From positions 1 through 64,000 of the forward strand of contig CASIAE010000007.1 of NCBI GenBank assembly GCA_949372605.1: 64,000 nt of DNA, given 5' to 3'. The stretch comes from an uncultured Flavobacteriaceae bacterium (GTDB lineage Bacteria; Bacteroidota; Bacteroidia; Flavobacteriales; Flavobacteriaceae). The stretch's first letter is position 1. Each line of letters begins with the position of its first letter. Positions 27,747-37,400 of the stretch are shown piece by piece. The position numbers were made by a program, and so were the translations under genes. The notes under the pieces were generated by a model, which was not told where the DNA came from, did no database searches, and saw nothing but the letters and a program-made list of their open reading frames with translations.

Positions 27747-29489
27747 CTAATTTTTTTCGGAATTTGTATTTTCTTTTCTAATTTTTTCGACTTCTTCTGC
27801 AGTCACATTGCTTGAATCATTCCCGAAATTTGTTCTAATATAGGATAAAACGTCTGCAATTTGATCATCACTTAAAAAAGAATGTTGAGGCATTAGCCCA
27901 TCATAGGTCTCTCCATTGACTTCAATTGCGCCTTCCATTCCATTTAAAATTATCTTAACCAATCGTTCTTTATCACCGGTGACCCAGTCAGTACCTCCTA
28001 GTGGAGGAAACCTTCCAGAAGTCCCCATTCCGTTGCTTTGGTGGCATGCTATGCAGTATTGATTGTATGTTTTTTGTCCTATTTTTGAATCTTCTGGCTC
28101 AATTCGATCTTTTACGATATCTGGAGTTCGGATGTGACTCATAGACTTTCTTTCTTCCATTGCGACTAACTCTTTTTCGCCAAAATTTTCTCGATCACCC
28201 TTAAATTGAACCCTCCAAATTTTACCTTTTTCAGTTTCAGACAAATACATTGTTCCATCTGGAGCGAAAGCAATTCCCATGGGACGATACATTGCATCAC
28301 GAGTATTAACAATGGGGTCGATCTGAGCAAATCCGTCTGCAAAAATTTCATATTCACCAGAAGGGTTTCCATCTTTAAAAGGAACAAATCCAATAAAATA
28401 ACTCGATTGAGGGTAGGGAGCACGATTTGTAGAACCATGAAATCCAATAAATGCTCCGTTTTTATATCTTTCGGGAAAAGCATCTCCCTCGTAAAAAACC
28501 AAGTCGTTAGGCGCCCAATGCCCAGGAAACCCGATAACAGGATCTTTGTAATCAGCACAGCGACCAATAATGTTTCCATCTCCTCCATATTCGGGGGCCA
28601 ACACTTTTTTTCCTTGCATTTGATCGTAATAGCAATAAGGCCACCCGAAGTGATCCCCTTTTTCAATTTTTACAAATTCTTCGGAAGGAAGTAATGCGCT
28701 TTCCCATTGACTGAAATGATTGGGCCACAGTCGTGTTAGATCATCCCTGCCATGAACAACCGAATAAAGGTGATTGTCGTGATTGTTCCAATCTAGAGCA
28801 ACGATACTTCTTAAGCCACTTGCGTATTTCTCCCCATCATGTTGCGTTTGTCCAATTTTTTCAGCATCAAAACGCCAAATACCCCCGTGGTCTTTAAGTA
28901 ATGGACAAGGGTCTTGACCAGGAGCCATTGGGGTTCTTTTTGGATTTTGACAAGCATTGTTTGGCGCTCCAAAAGGAACATAAATATGCCCATCATTGTC
29001 AAATGCAATTGGCTTACCAATGTGTTCGTGAGAGCCATGGGCATGATCATCATGCACGATGATCTCAGCATCCCCAGTAGGAACAAGGTTATCTGGATCT
29101 AACTTATATCTATAAACAGTTAGTTGTGAACTAAAATAAAGATAGCCTTTGTAAATTCTAGCACCAGTAGAGTAACTCCCTCTTTGGGGTATGTGATAAC
29201 TGCCAAACTTTACCAAAGAATCAACGACCCCGTCTTTGTCAGCATCTCTAATCGCAGCGAGAACTCCCGCTTCACTCGACCTTTTGAATTTGACATACAA
29301 ATCACCGTTATCGTTAACGGTCATGTGTCTGACTGTTTCTGCTATGCTGTCAACATAAACGGTCGAAACAAATCCCTCTGGAAGAAAGAGCTCTCCCTTA
29401 TCACTGGTTTTCTGACAACCGATTAAAGTTGTAAATAATACAACAAGAATTATCCAATTTGTTTTATAAAAACTCACGCTCATCTTCAT
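27747..29489 (-). CDS. PQQ-dependent sugar dehydrogenase fused to cytochrome c, lipoprotein
   Basis: A 580-residue lipoprotein (signal ending TTLIGC) with two parts. Residues 30-460 form a six-bladed propeller like soluble PQQ sugar or sorbosone dehydrogenases (FVSTVYVDSIAETVRHMTV, GKPIAFDNDGHIYVPFG, GDHFGWPYCYYD, RPMGIAFAPDGTMYLSE). Residues 470-565 are a monoheme cytochrome c with CIACH and a distal Met candidate in MPQHSF. Such enzymes oxidise aldoses at C1 to lactones and pass electrons to the attached heme. No PQQ synthesis genes are in the window, and PQQ use is inferred from the fold. It follows the CBM9-like gene and may feed electrons to the cytochrome chain encoded at 5.6-16.8 kb. 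Confidence 0.85.
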   Translation of the reverse strand: MKMSVSFYKTNWIILVVLFTTLIGCQKTSDKGELFLPEGFVSTVYVDSIAETVRHMTVNDNGDLYVKFKRSSEAGVLAAIRDADKDGVVDSLVKFGSYHIPQRGSYSTGARIYKGYLYFSSQLTVYRYKLDPDNLVPTGDAEIIVHDDHAHGSHEHIGKPIAFDNDGHIYVPFGAPNNACQNPKRTPMAPGQDPCPLLKDHGGIWRFDAEKIGQTQHDGEKYASGLRSIVALDWNNHDNHLYSVVHGRDDLTRLWPNHFSQWESALLPSEEFVKIEKGDHFGWPYCYYDQMQGKKVLAPEYGGDGNIIGRCADYKDPVIGFPGHWAPNDLVFYEGDAFPERYKNGAFIGFHGSTNRAPYPQSSYFIGFVPFKDGNPSGEYEIFADGFAQIDPIVNTRDAMYRPMGIAFAPDGTMYLSETEKGKIWRVQFKGDRENFGEKELVAMEERKSMSHIRTPDIVKDRIEPEDSKIGQKTYNQYCIACHQSNGMGTSGRFPPLGGTDWVTGDKERLVKIILNGMEGAIEVNGETYDGLMPQHSFLSDDQIADVLSYIRTNFGNDSSNVTAEEVEKIRKENTNSEKN

Positions 29490-29502
29490 TTATATAGTTT
29501 TT

Positions 29503-30225
29503 TTATTTGAAATTTAAAGTTCCAAAAAATTCGGGGCGATGAAAATCAGGATTTTCAGTTTTAACAGGATTCCAACTTAAATAATGTGGCTTAGTGGTGT
29601 CGTCACCACATTTGTAAAAGTTTGCATTTGCGATTAGGTTGGAAAAGATAAACCCTTCATTGTAGGTAAAAATAGAAGCGGGAATTACAACCACCATTTC
29701 CCATTCAAATTCTCCCGATTTTTCTTCAAAAGGTTGGTCTCCTAATGTTGACCAGGTTTTGATTTCTTTGATTATTTTTTCTTTAGAGATAAAAGTTCGA
29801 GTGCTACGAGCTGGACCATATGCCAAATGAGTCGTTCCGATACAATTAAACTCAAAATTATAATAGTTGCCATCTCTCATAGGGTCAATAAAAAACTCCA
29901 CACAACTATCGCGGTGGGTGGCGCTATTGGGTTCAGATCGTTTGGCCAAAGGATGATTTTCTTTAACATAAAACTTAATGAACAACAAACTATCATCATG
30001 TGCAATTCTAAAACCTACTTGAGGTTTGTAGGGGAACTTGTCCCATTCGAGCAAATTGATAGTGTTTAGTGCGGTCTTTTTTTCTATAGCATTTGAAATG
30101 CTTTCAAAGCTTAAAGTGTCATTTACGGCAACCTTAGAAACCTCAAGTGCTTTTATTTTTAAATTCATATTTGAACAACCAATAAGAAAAATAGAAATAG
30201 TTACGGTTAAAAATTTTGATTTCAT
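29503..30225 (-). CDS. CBM9-like carbohydrate-binding lipoprotein
   Basis: A 240-residue lipoprotein (signal ending FLIGC). The remaining sequence matches the carbohydrate-binding family 9-like/DOMON-type beta-sandwich: FRIAHDDSLLFIKFYVKE, CVEFFIDPMRDGNYYNFEFN, WEMVVVIPASIF and, near the end, LSWNPVKTENPDFHRPEFFG. That tail is characteristic of the stand-alone Bacteroidota proteins of this group. CBM9 modules bind reducing ends of sugars. It is the first gene of the minus-strand set and is divergent from the SMP-30 gene, with only 50 bases between start codons. It supports the view that the locus handles a carbohydrate or sugar acid. Confidence 0.82.
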   Translation of the reverse strand: MKSKFLTVTISIFLIGCSNMNLKIKALEVSKVAVNDTLSFESISNAIEKKTALNTINLLEWDKFPYKPQVGFRIAHDDSLLFIKFYVKENHPLAKRSEPNSATHRDSCVEFFIDPMRDGNYYNFEFNCIGTTHLAYGPARSTRTFISKEKIIKEIKTWSTLGDQPFEEKSGEFEWEMVVVIPASIFTYNEGFIFSNLIANANFYKCGDDTTKPHYLSWNPVKTENPDFHRPEFFGTLNFK

Positions 30226-30275
30226 ATCTTGATAAAACTAATTTATTTTTTTAACATTTAAATAATTTTCAAGCA

Positions 30276-31172
30276 ATGAAAAATAATATATTTAAATTTT
30301 TGGTCGGTTTAATGTTGATTTCAACCTTTTCTTGTACTGATTCTGAAGTGCTGTATCAACCGATTGATTTTGTTTTTGTAGGTGAATATACCCAGGGTCT
30401 TGAGGGGCCAGCAGTTGATGAGAACGGTAATTTATATTTTGTCAATCCAACTCATTCTGGGTCAATTGGAAGAATAGATGATAAAGGAAGATTCGATTTA
30501 TTCATTGAGCATTTACCGAAAGGAAGCACTGCAAATGGAATTAGATTTGGCGAAGATCAAGAAATGTTTTTAGCAGACTATTCAGGACACAACGTTTTAA
30601 GAGTTGATCTAGAAACAAAAGTAGTAACTGTTTTTGCTCATGACTCTTTGCTAAACCAGCCGAATGATTTGGCGATTTGTTGTAATAATCGAATGTATGC
30701 TTCTGATCCAGATTGGAAAAATAGCACAGGAAATATATGGAAAGTTCGAAATGGCATTTTCGAATTATTAGACGGTAATATGGGGACGACCAATGGAATT
30801 GAAGTCAGTCCTGACGAAAAAACACTATACGTTAATGAAAGTGTTCAGAGAAAAGTTTGGGCATTCGACATTGACAGTCAAGGTAATATTTCAAATAAAA
30901 AGCTTTTTCATCAGTTTGAAGATTTTGGTATGGATGGCATGCGATGTGATCAAAATGGCAACCTTTATATAACACGTCATGGGAAAGGAACTGTCGTCAA
31001 GTTATCTCCAAAAGGAGCACTTCTCAAAGAAATTCAGCTCAAGGGTAAAAAACCTTCCAACATCGCCTTTGGAGGAAAAGATGGAAGAACAGCCTACATT
31101 ACTTTACAAGACAGGGGTTATCTTGAATCTTTTCGAGTAGAAGTTCCCGGAAGGGCTTTTAGTGCCGATTAA
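30276..31172 (+). CDS. SMP-30/gluconolactonase-like lipoprotein
   Basis: A 298-residue lipoprotein (signal ending STFSC) with the six-bladed SMP-30/gluconolactonase propeller. The metal-site residues of the family are present: Glu in LEGPAVDENGNLYF, Asn in LNQPNDLAI and NGIEVSPDEKTLYV, and Asp in GMDGMRCDQNGNLY. Family members open sugar lactones to aldonic acids in a calcium- or zinc-dependent way. It is the lone plus-strand gene of this block, starting back-to-back with the CBM9-like gene, and would act on the lactone made by the PQQ dehydrogenase. Its stop shares TTAA with the convergent DUF5107 gene. Confidence 0.87.
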   Translation: MKNNIFKFLVGLMLISTFSCTDSEVLYQPIDFVFVGEYTQGLEGPAVDENGNLYFVNPTHSGSIGRIDDKGRFDLFIEHLPKGSTANGIRFGEDQEMFLADYSGHNVLRVDLETKVVTVFAHDSLLNQPNDLAICCNNRMYASDPDWKNSTGNIWKVRNGIFELLDGNMGTTNGIEVSPDEKTLYVNESVQRKVWAFDIDSQGNISNKKLFHQFEDFGMDGMRCDQNGNLYITRHGKGTVVKLSPKGALLKEIQLKGKKPSNIAFGGKDGRTAYITLQDRGYLESFRVEVPGRAFSAD

Positions 31173-34100
31173 TATTCAAAGAAAGAGACAATATCTTTAA
31201 TGAAAGTTTTATTCCATTTTAGATTTTTGTTTTCAAAATAAAACTTTATTAATTCTTTGGTTACCGGATGATTTCCATTTTTGGATTCGATCAACTGTTC
31301 AATAAAATTCATTGCAGACTCTTTTCCTTCTATTTCCTGCAATGCATAAATCCCCAATAAATGTTGCTTAGATAGTTTGAACAACTGTTTTTTAGAATAT
31401 TCAGCAATTTTTATAAGTTCTGATTTTGCAAAAGCATCTTTATTTTGATCAATATAGGTAAACGCCATAAGGAAACGCTGAATTCTTTCTTCAGGATCGA
31501 ATGGTTTTCCAGCGCCTAAATGTTCAGGCCAAAGCAATGATTCTTTGAGTCTATCTAATGCTTTTCCAGGCTTATTACTCATTAAATTTTGTGATGTGGA
31601 CCCAATATAAGCTTTGGTGTAGATTTTTCTCCCTTCGGTTGAATGCTCGTAAGGTAAAATCTTTAAGTTTTTGAGAAGGTCAATGCTTTTTTCAAATTTT
31701 CCAGAGGCATTGAAGATCTTGGCTAAAAGCATTCCAGCAAAATAATTCTCTATATCACTTTTAAACGTTCGGCTGATTATTTTTTCGGCTTCAGCAAAAT
31801 CTCCTTTACTATATCGATCCTCTGCCAAGGAGTAAGCATACCTCCAGTTTTTAGGCTCTTTAGCAAAGGCATTTTCTAAATCATTAATATAAGAACTTAT
31901 TTTTTGCTCCTTAAAAAAGGTTCCTCTAATGTAATAAAACAGAGGGTTGTCAGGAGCCTCCCCTAACTCTTTAAATACCTTAACGCCTTCCTGGATTTGA
32001 TTCAGACCAATTAGGTTCAATCCCAGAAGGTATTTTGATTTCCAGGAACTGTTGTTTTTTACAACCCAACGCATTAAATCAATAGTTTCATTTCTATAGG
32101 GAAAAATAAAAGCGATGGATTGATTCATGATGTTAGACAAAGAGGCAGTGTCATTAGACAGAAATGACATCCAAAGTTCATTTAGCATGTGCTTAGGCCC
32201 AGTTTTTAGAACATTGATTGCTTCTGAGTCCATCCCTCGATTGTGATAGAAAAGCGCCAGCTCTAAAAAAGTTTGATGGGGAAACTCAGAACGGTGGGAG
32301 TTGTTCACCACCTCAGCAGAATTTTTTCCTAATAAATACCTTTCAAATGAAATCAGATGATGAAGCGGATCCAGCACTTCAAGTTCACTTAAGGTACTCA
32401 TAGCGTTTTCAGATTCTCCGAGTTTTCTCTGGATGATTGCTTTTTGAGCAAGTGCATTGACATTGTCTTGATTGTATCTGAGAGCAATTTTATTGTAATG
32501 CATGGCATCCATAAAGCTTTGTTCTACAAGTAAGATCTGAGCCAGTATTGCATTTGAGGCAGAGCGATATTTTATTGATCTTGCAGCCCAGCCCAAATGT
32601 TCTTTTGCATTAAGCAAATCGTTATTAGCAAAAAAAGCTATCCCAGCAACATAGTTAAGACCATTGTGATAGGTGTCAACTTGTAGTCCCTTCGAAGCCA
32701 TAGCAATGGCTTTTTCATACCTTCCATTTCTATGGTAGAGCATGGCCAGCTCTGTTCTGGCCTCTAAGTGAAGCGGATTGTCCTCAAGAACCTCAAGTAG
32801 TAACGACGTTGCAGTTGAGAAATCTCGGTAACGTTGCGCGTCTTTAGCATCCAAGAATTTTTTCTCAGAAGAATTGTTTTTGACTACTTCAGGAGCAGTT
32901 TTAAAATCTCTTTTGATAAGGTCTGGATTTGATTTATAGTTGAGTCTTAACGCCTTAACACTAATCGAATAATCACCCTTTTGTTTTTCAAAACCAAAGG
33001 AGTAAACTCCGTTTGGAACAGTGTTAAAACCTTCATCAGATATAGAGTTAGCATAGGATAATAATAATGTGGATTGACTTTCTTTAAATGCATTTATTTT
33101 AACAAAAATACTATCAGAGCTTTCTTCTATGTTCATTGCCGCCCACTCAGAAGCTTCTTTTAAACCTCCGATATCTTTGATTGGAAACCAAGCTTCGGTC
33201 CACTGATCAGAAAGGTGTGGCTCGAAGGTGGCCTGACTGATAGGGTTCTCCTCACCAGGAGAATATTGCACAAAAAGTCTTCCGGCTTGATACTCTATGT
33301 ATTGCCCGTCTTTATCTGTTAGTAGGTCCTCCCAAATCCCTCCTGCGCGGGAGAGGTTCCACAGCCATAGTTTTTGACCCGGTATTTCATCATACCTACC
33401 CCAGTGTCCAAATCCAATATTTGAATCTTTATAATAACCTCCAAAAAAATCATTGTATTCCCCTATTATGTGGTAAGACTTGCTAGGGCCAAAATGATTT
33501 TGATTGTAATGAGAGAGATTACGATTTTGTGGATCACGCGGCCAAGACTTTGCTTCGCCACCATGGGTTAAAAATTGATCTCCAGGAGTATAAAAGACAA
33601 GATCTTCCTCAGCCGCTGCTGCAGCCGTCATCCAATTGTAATAGGACTGCTCAACATCAGTGGGATTATACCACAAGGCTTTTGTTGTAAAAGCACTTTG
33701 ATTGGGAGGGACTGTAATTTTCACTCTCCATTGGGTTCTAGAAGGCAAGTCGATTCCTCCAACAGTGCATTCCATTGCTCCGTTTTCAAGTTCAGTTATT
33801 TTATAATCTACAGGAGTTGCTGTTCCAGGGTGATGACCAATAATACCAAAATTGAATTCTATACCACCAGAAACCCAAGGGCCCCTCATAGCAATATTTC
33901 TAAATTTTACTACGTCATTTTTATAGAGAAACTCATTTCCATTACTCTTGTCAATTGCCCCTAAAACTTTGCCGCCAACTTCTGGAAGAATGCTTACTTC
34001 AATCCATTGGTTTTCGATTTTAATGACTTTAAAAGGCTTTTCTTTTTTTTGAAAGTCATAACCTTGAAACTTATAATAAGGATAGATTTTAGAGTTAAAG

Positions 34101-34246
34101 GTAAATGAAGGCAGTGGATTGGGATCTCCAAAACTGTAGGTAGGAAGTGATTGAATGGTTTCTGTTATTTTGTTTTCTTGACTCATAACAAGGGTTTGAA
34201 ACATGTATGTGCCTAGAAACAAGAAAATTCTTAGATTATTTGACAT
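31169..34246 (-). CDS. Exported DUF5107 plus tetratricopeptide-repeat protein
   Basis: A 1025-residue protein with a signal peptide (ending TLVMSQ). Residues 45-350 form DUF5107, a beta-rich domain with the look of a galactose-mutarotase-like fold: VSILPEVGGKVLGAIDK, MRGPWVSGGIEFNFG, WYNPTDVEQSYYNWM. The rest, from about residue 460, is a long series of tetratricopeptide repeats (for example YRDFSTATSLLLEVLEDNP, LHLEARTELAMLYHRNGRYE). The biochemical role of DUF5107 is not established. Such proteins occur in Bacteroidota carbohydrate-use loci. Its gene is divergent from susC, and a 7-base inverted repeat lies just upstream of its start. It may bind or epimerise the sugar handled here. Confidence 0.8.
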   Translation of the reverse strand: MSNNLRIFLFLGTYMFQTLVMSQENKITETIQSLPTYSFGDPNPLPSFTFNSKIYPYYKFQGYDFQKKEKPFKVIKIENQWIEVSILPEVGGKVLGAIDKSNGNEFLYKNDVVKFRNIAMRGPWVSGGIEFNFGIIGHHPGTATPVDYKITELENGAMECTVGGIDLPSRTQWRVKITVPPNQSAFTTKALWYNPTDVEQSYYNWMTAAAAAEEDLVFYTPGDQFLTHGGEAKSWPRDPQNRNLSHYNQNHFGPSKSYHIIGEYNDFFGGYYKDSNIGFGHWGRYDEIPGQKLWLWNLSRAGGIWEDLLTDKDGQYIEYQAGRLFVQYSPGEENPISQATFEPHLSDQWTEAWFPIKDIGGLKEASEWAAMNIEESSDSIFVKINAFKESQSTLLLSYANSISDEGFNTVPNGVYSFGFEKQKGDYSISVKALRLNYKSNPDLIKRDFKTAPEVVKNNSSEKKFLDAKDAQRYRDFSTATSLLLEVLEDNPLHLEARTELAMLYHRNGRYEKAIAMASKGLQVDTYHNGLNYVAGIAFFANNDLLNAKEHLGWAARSIKYRSASNAILAQILLVEQSFMDAMHYNKIALRYNQDNVNALAQKAIIQRKLGESENAMSTLSELEVLDPLHHLISFERYLLGKNSAEVVNNSHRSEFPHQTFLELALFYHNRGMDSEAINVLKTGPKHMLNELWMSFLSNDTASLSNIMNQSIAFIFPYRNETIDLMRWVVKNNSSWKSKYLLGLNLIGLNQIQEGVKVFKELGEAPDNPLFYYIRGTFFKEQKISSYINDLENAFAKEPKNWRYAYSLAEDRYSKGDFAEAEKIISRTFKSDIENYFAGMLLAKIFNASGKFEKSIDLLKNLKILPYEHSTEGRKIYTKAYIGSTSQNLMSNKPGKALDRLKESLLWPEHLGAGKPFDPEERIQRFLMAFTYIDQNKDAFAKSELIKIAEYSKKQLFKLSKQHLLGIYALQEIEGKESAMNFIEQLIESKNGNHPVTKELIKFYFENKNLKWNKTFIKDIVSFFEY

Positions 34247-34266
34247 TGCTAGAGTTTTATTTTTTA

Positions 34267-34284
34267 TTACATAAATGTATGTAA
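34267..34284. promoter_or_regulatory. Inverted repeat, possible operator between DUF5107 and susC genes
   Basis: TTACATA-AATG-TATGTAA is a perfect 7-base inverted repeat 20 bases upstream of the DUF5107 start and about 120 bases upstream of the susC start. Size and symmetry suit a dimeric repressor or activator. It has no T tract, so it is not a terminator. No regulator gene lies next to it. Confidence 0.35.
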
Positions 34285-34403
34285 ATAATACCCAGAAATA
34301 AATTCAATCAAAACACACACGGCAATTAGTTTATTTTTCTTTAACATTTTTTTTAAGAAGTGTAGATAATTTTATTATTTTAGCATCTTAACTAAAATAT
34401 ATT

Positions 34404-37400
34404 ATGAAACAAAAAATCAAACAAACATTGATGGCTACTTGCTTTTTGTTAAGCGGAGTCATTTTTGCACAAGTGAAAACGGTCGCTGGAACCGTCACTG
34501 ACTCAGATGGAGTTCCTCTTCCAGGTGCCTCTATAGTATTAACCGAGACCAATGAAGGCTCTACTACTGATTTTGACGGAAATTATTCTATTTCTGCTCA
34601 AGAAGGAGCTACCGTTGAATTCAGTTATGTTGGTTATGAAAGCCAGCAAGTTGTTGTTGGAGAAGGTTCAACTATTAATGTCACACTAGTTCAGGGTAAT
34701 GCATTAAGCGAGGTAGTTGTAACCTCTTTTGGTATCAAAAGGGAAGAAAAAACACTTGCTTATTCAACTCAAACTGTAGATTCCGAGCAATTAACTCAAG
34801 CAAGAGACATTAGTATCGCAAACAGTTTGAATGGACGTGCTGCTGGAGTTGAGATACGTAAAAGTAGTTCAGGTGCAGGGGGTTCAACAAAAATTGTTCT
34901 AAGGGGTAATAAATCTTTGTCTGGTAATAGCCAACCTCTTATTGTAATTGATGGTGTTCCCATGGTAAACAATGTAGGTGGTCAACCCGGAATGTGGGGA
35001 GGTATTGATGAAGGAGATGGTCTTTCTCAAGTTAATCCAGATGATGTTGAAAGCATCACGATACTTAAAGGAGCAAATGCTTCTATTCTATATGGTAGCC
35101 AAGGTGCAAATGGTGTTGTTGTTATTACAACTAAATCAGGAGAGGAAGGTGACACAAAAATTACTTTTAACTCAGGAATTACATTTGAAAGCGTAATTGC
35201 TTTGCCAGAGCTTCAATATGATTATGGTAGAGCCGCAGGAGAGGATGAAAGCTGGTCTCCAACCAAGAATGCAGCCGCTGCGAATGGTGAATTTGTTGAT
35301 GATTTTTTCCAAACAGGTGTAAACTATGTTAACTCTGTTTCTGTAAGTGGAGGAAATAAAACTACAACTGCTTATTTTTCTTACTACAATGCTACATCTG
35401 GTGGTATAATGGATAATTTTGGTTACAAGAAGAACAACTTGTCTTTCAAGCAATCCACTAAATTCTTTAACGATAAGATGACTCTTTCTTCTAACATCAT
35501 TTTAACTGAAGAGCAGACAGACAATAGAGGACCTTCAGGATACTATTTAAATCCTTTAATTGGGTTGTATACGTTCCCAAGAGATGGAAGTTGGAGCTCT
35601 ATGAAGACTTATCAGACTTTTAACGCCGCCACTAACGTGATGGATCAAAACTGGGTAGGAAATAATCACTTTCAATCAAATCCTTATTGGCTAATGAACA
35701 ATCAACCAAAAGAAGATAAAGTTCAAAGAGCAATTGGAAGTGTGAATTTGGCATATCAGATTAGCGAAAAACTTTCATTAAAAGCTCGAGCTAGTTATGA
35801 CTTTGCAAATAAGTCTTATGAACAGCAACATGCTGCAGGTTCTAACCAAACAAACACTGGTTCCAATGGAAGATGGGATTATAAAAAATTCAATGATGAA
35901 TTATTTTATTCTGATGCGATATTATCTTTTAACGATAACTACGGAGACTTTAGTGTAAATGCTATTGCTGGAGCTAGTTTGCAACAAACAACTTTTGGTT
36001 CAGGGGTTAATGTAACTACTGGAAGTGACGGAGAATTATTTTATGCAAACGAGTTTAATTTCCAAAATATTCCAGCAAATATTCAGGTTCAATCAACACT
36101 TGGATCACAAATTGAAAAGCAAGCTGTATTTGGTAATGTTGTTGTAGGCTATAAAGACGCAATATTTTTGGATATTTCAGGAAGAAATGACTACGCATCG
36201 ACATTAGCTGGGACAGGAAATGATTCATATTTTTATCCTTCTGTTGGAGCATCATTTGTTCTCTCTCAATTGATGGAATTACCTTCTCAGATTAGCTTCC
36301 TTAAATTAAGAGCTTCATCTGCATCTGTAGGTAATGAGGTTCCTTACAATAGAATTAGCCCAACAAACACAATCAATGCATCTGGGGGTGTTGTAAGAAA
36401 CACTCAAACGCCATTTACAAATCTTAAGCCAGAAATGATCGAAACTTTTGAAATTGGTTTAGATTTAAGATTGTTTAATAATAAACTCGGATTAGATGTT
36501 GCTTATTACGACATCACGAGTTCAGATCAGTTTCTTTCATTGGCTGCACCGTCTGGATCGGGTTATACTTCCTATTTTGTAAATGCTGGTAAAATTGTAA
36601 ATAACGGTATTGAGGTTACCATTACTAATTCTATTATTGATACCGCCAACTTCAAATGGAATAGTACCCTTAACATTACTCAAAACACCAATGAGATTGT
36701 GGAAATTCATCCTGACATTGCAAATCTTGGAACTGGAGCCTCTGAAGGTTTTCAATCTCGTTTTCAAAAAGGTGGGTCTATTGGAGATTTTTACACAAAG
36801 ATGTTTAAGAGAGATGCTCAAGGAAGAATTGAGATGGTAGATGGTACACCACTAACTACAGCAACTGACGAATTAGGTGGTAATGCTGAACCAGATGTAA
36901 GTCTTGGTTGGGCAAATAACTTTAATATTGGTGAAAACTTGTCTGTAGGCTTTATTATTAATGCTAAATTTGGCGGAAAAGTATTTAGTCAAACAGAATC
37001 AATGTTGGATGGTAACGGAGTTTCTCTTAGATCTGGCCAAGCCAGAGATGCAGGATTCGTAGCTGTAAATGGTGTTCAAGGCGGAGTTGCAGTTTCTCAA
37101 GCAGACCCAAAAACTTGGTATCAAGCGACAGGGGATAGAATCGGAATTGGTGAGTCTTACATATATGATAGAACGAACATCAGACTATCTCAAATGTCAA
37201 TTGCATACAAGCTTGACCCAATTAAGCTTGGTCTTCCTGTTGATAATGCGACAATATCTGTGATTGGAAATAATCTTTTCTATTCAGCTGTAGCGCCTTT
37301 TGATCCTGAGTTGGCAATGAGCACAAATAGAAACTCTCAAGGTTTAGACAACTTCAACTTACCTTCTACAAGGACAATTGGTATGAACCTTAGATTAACC

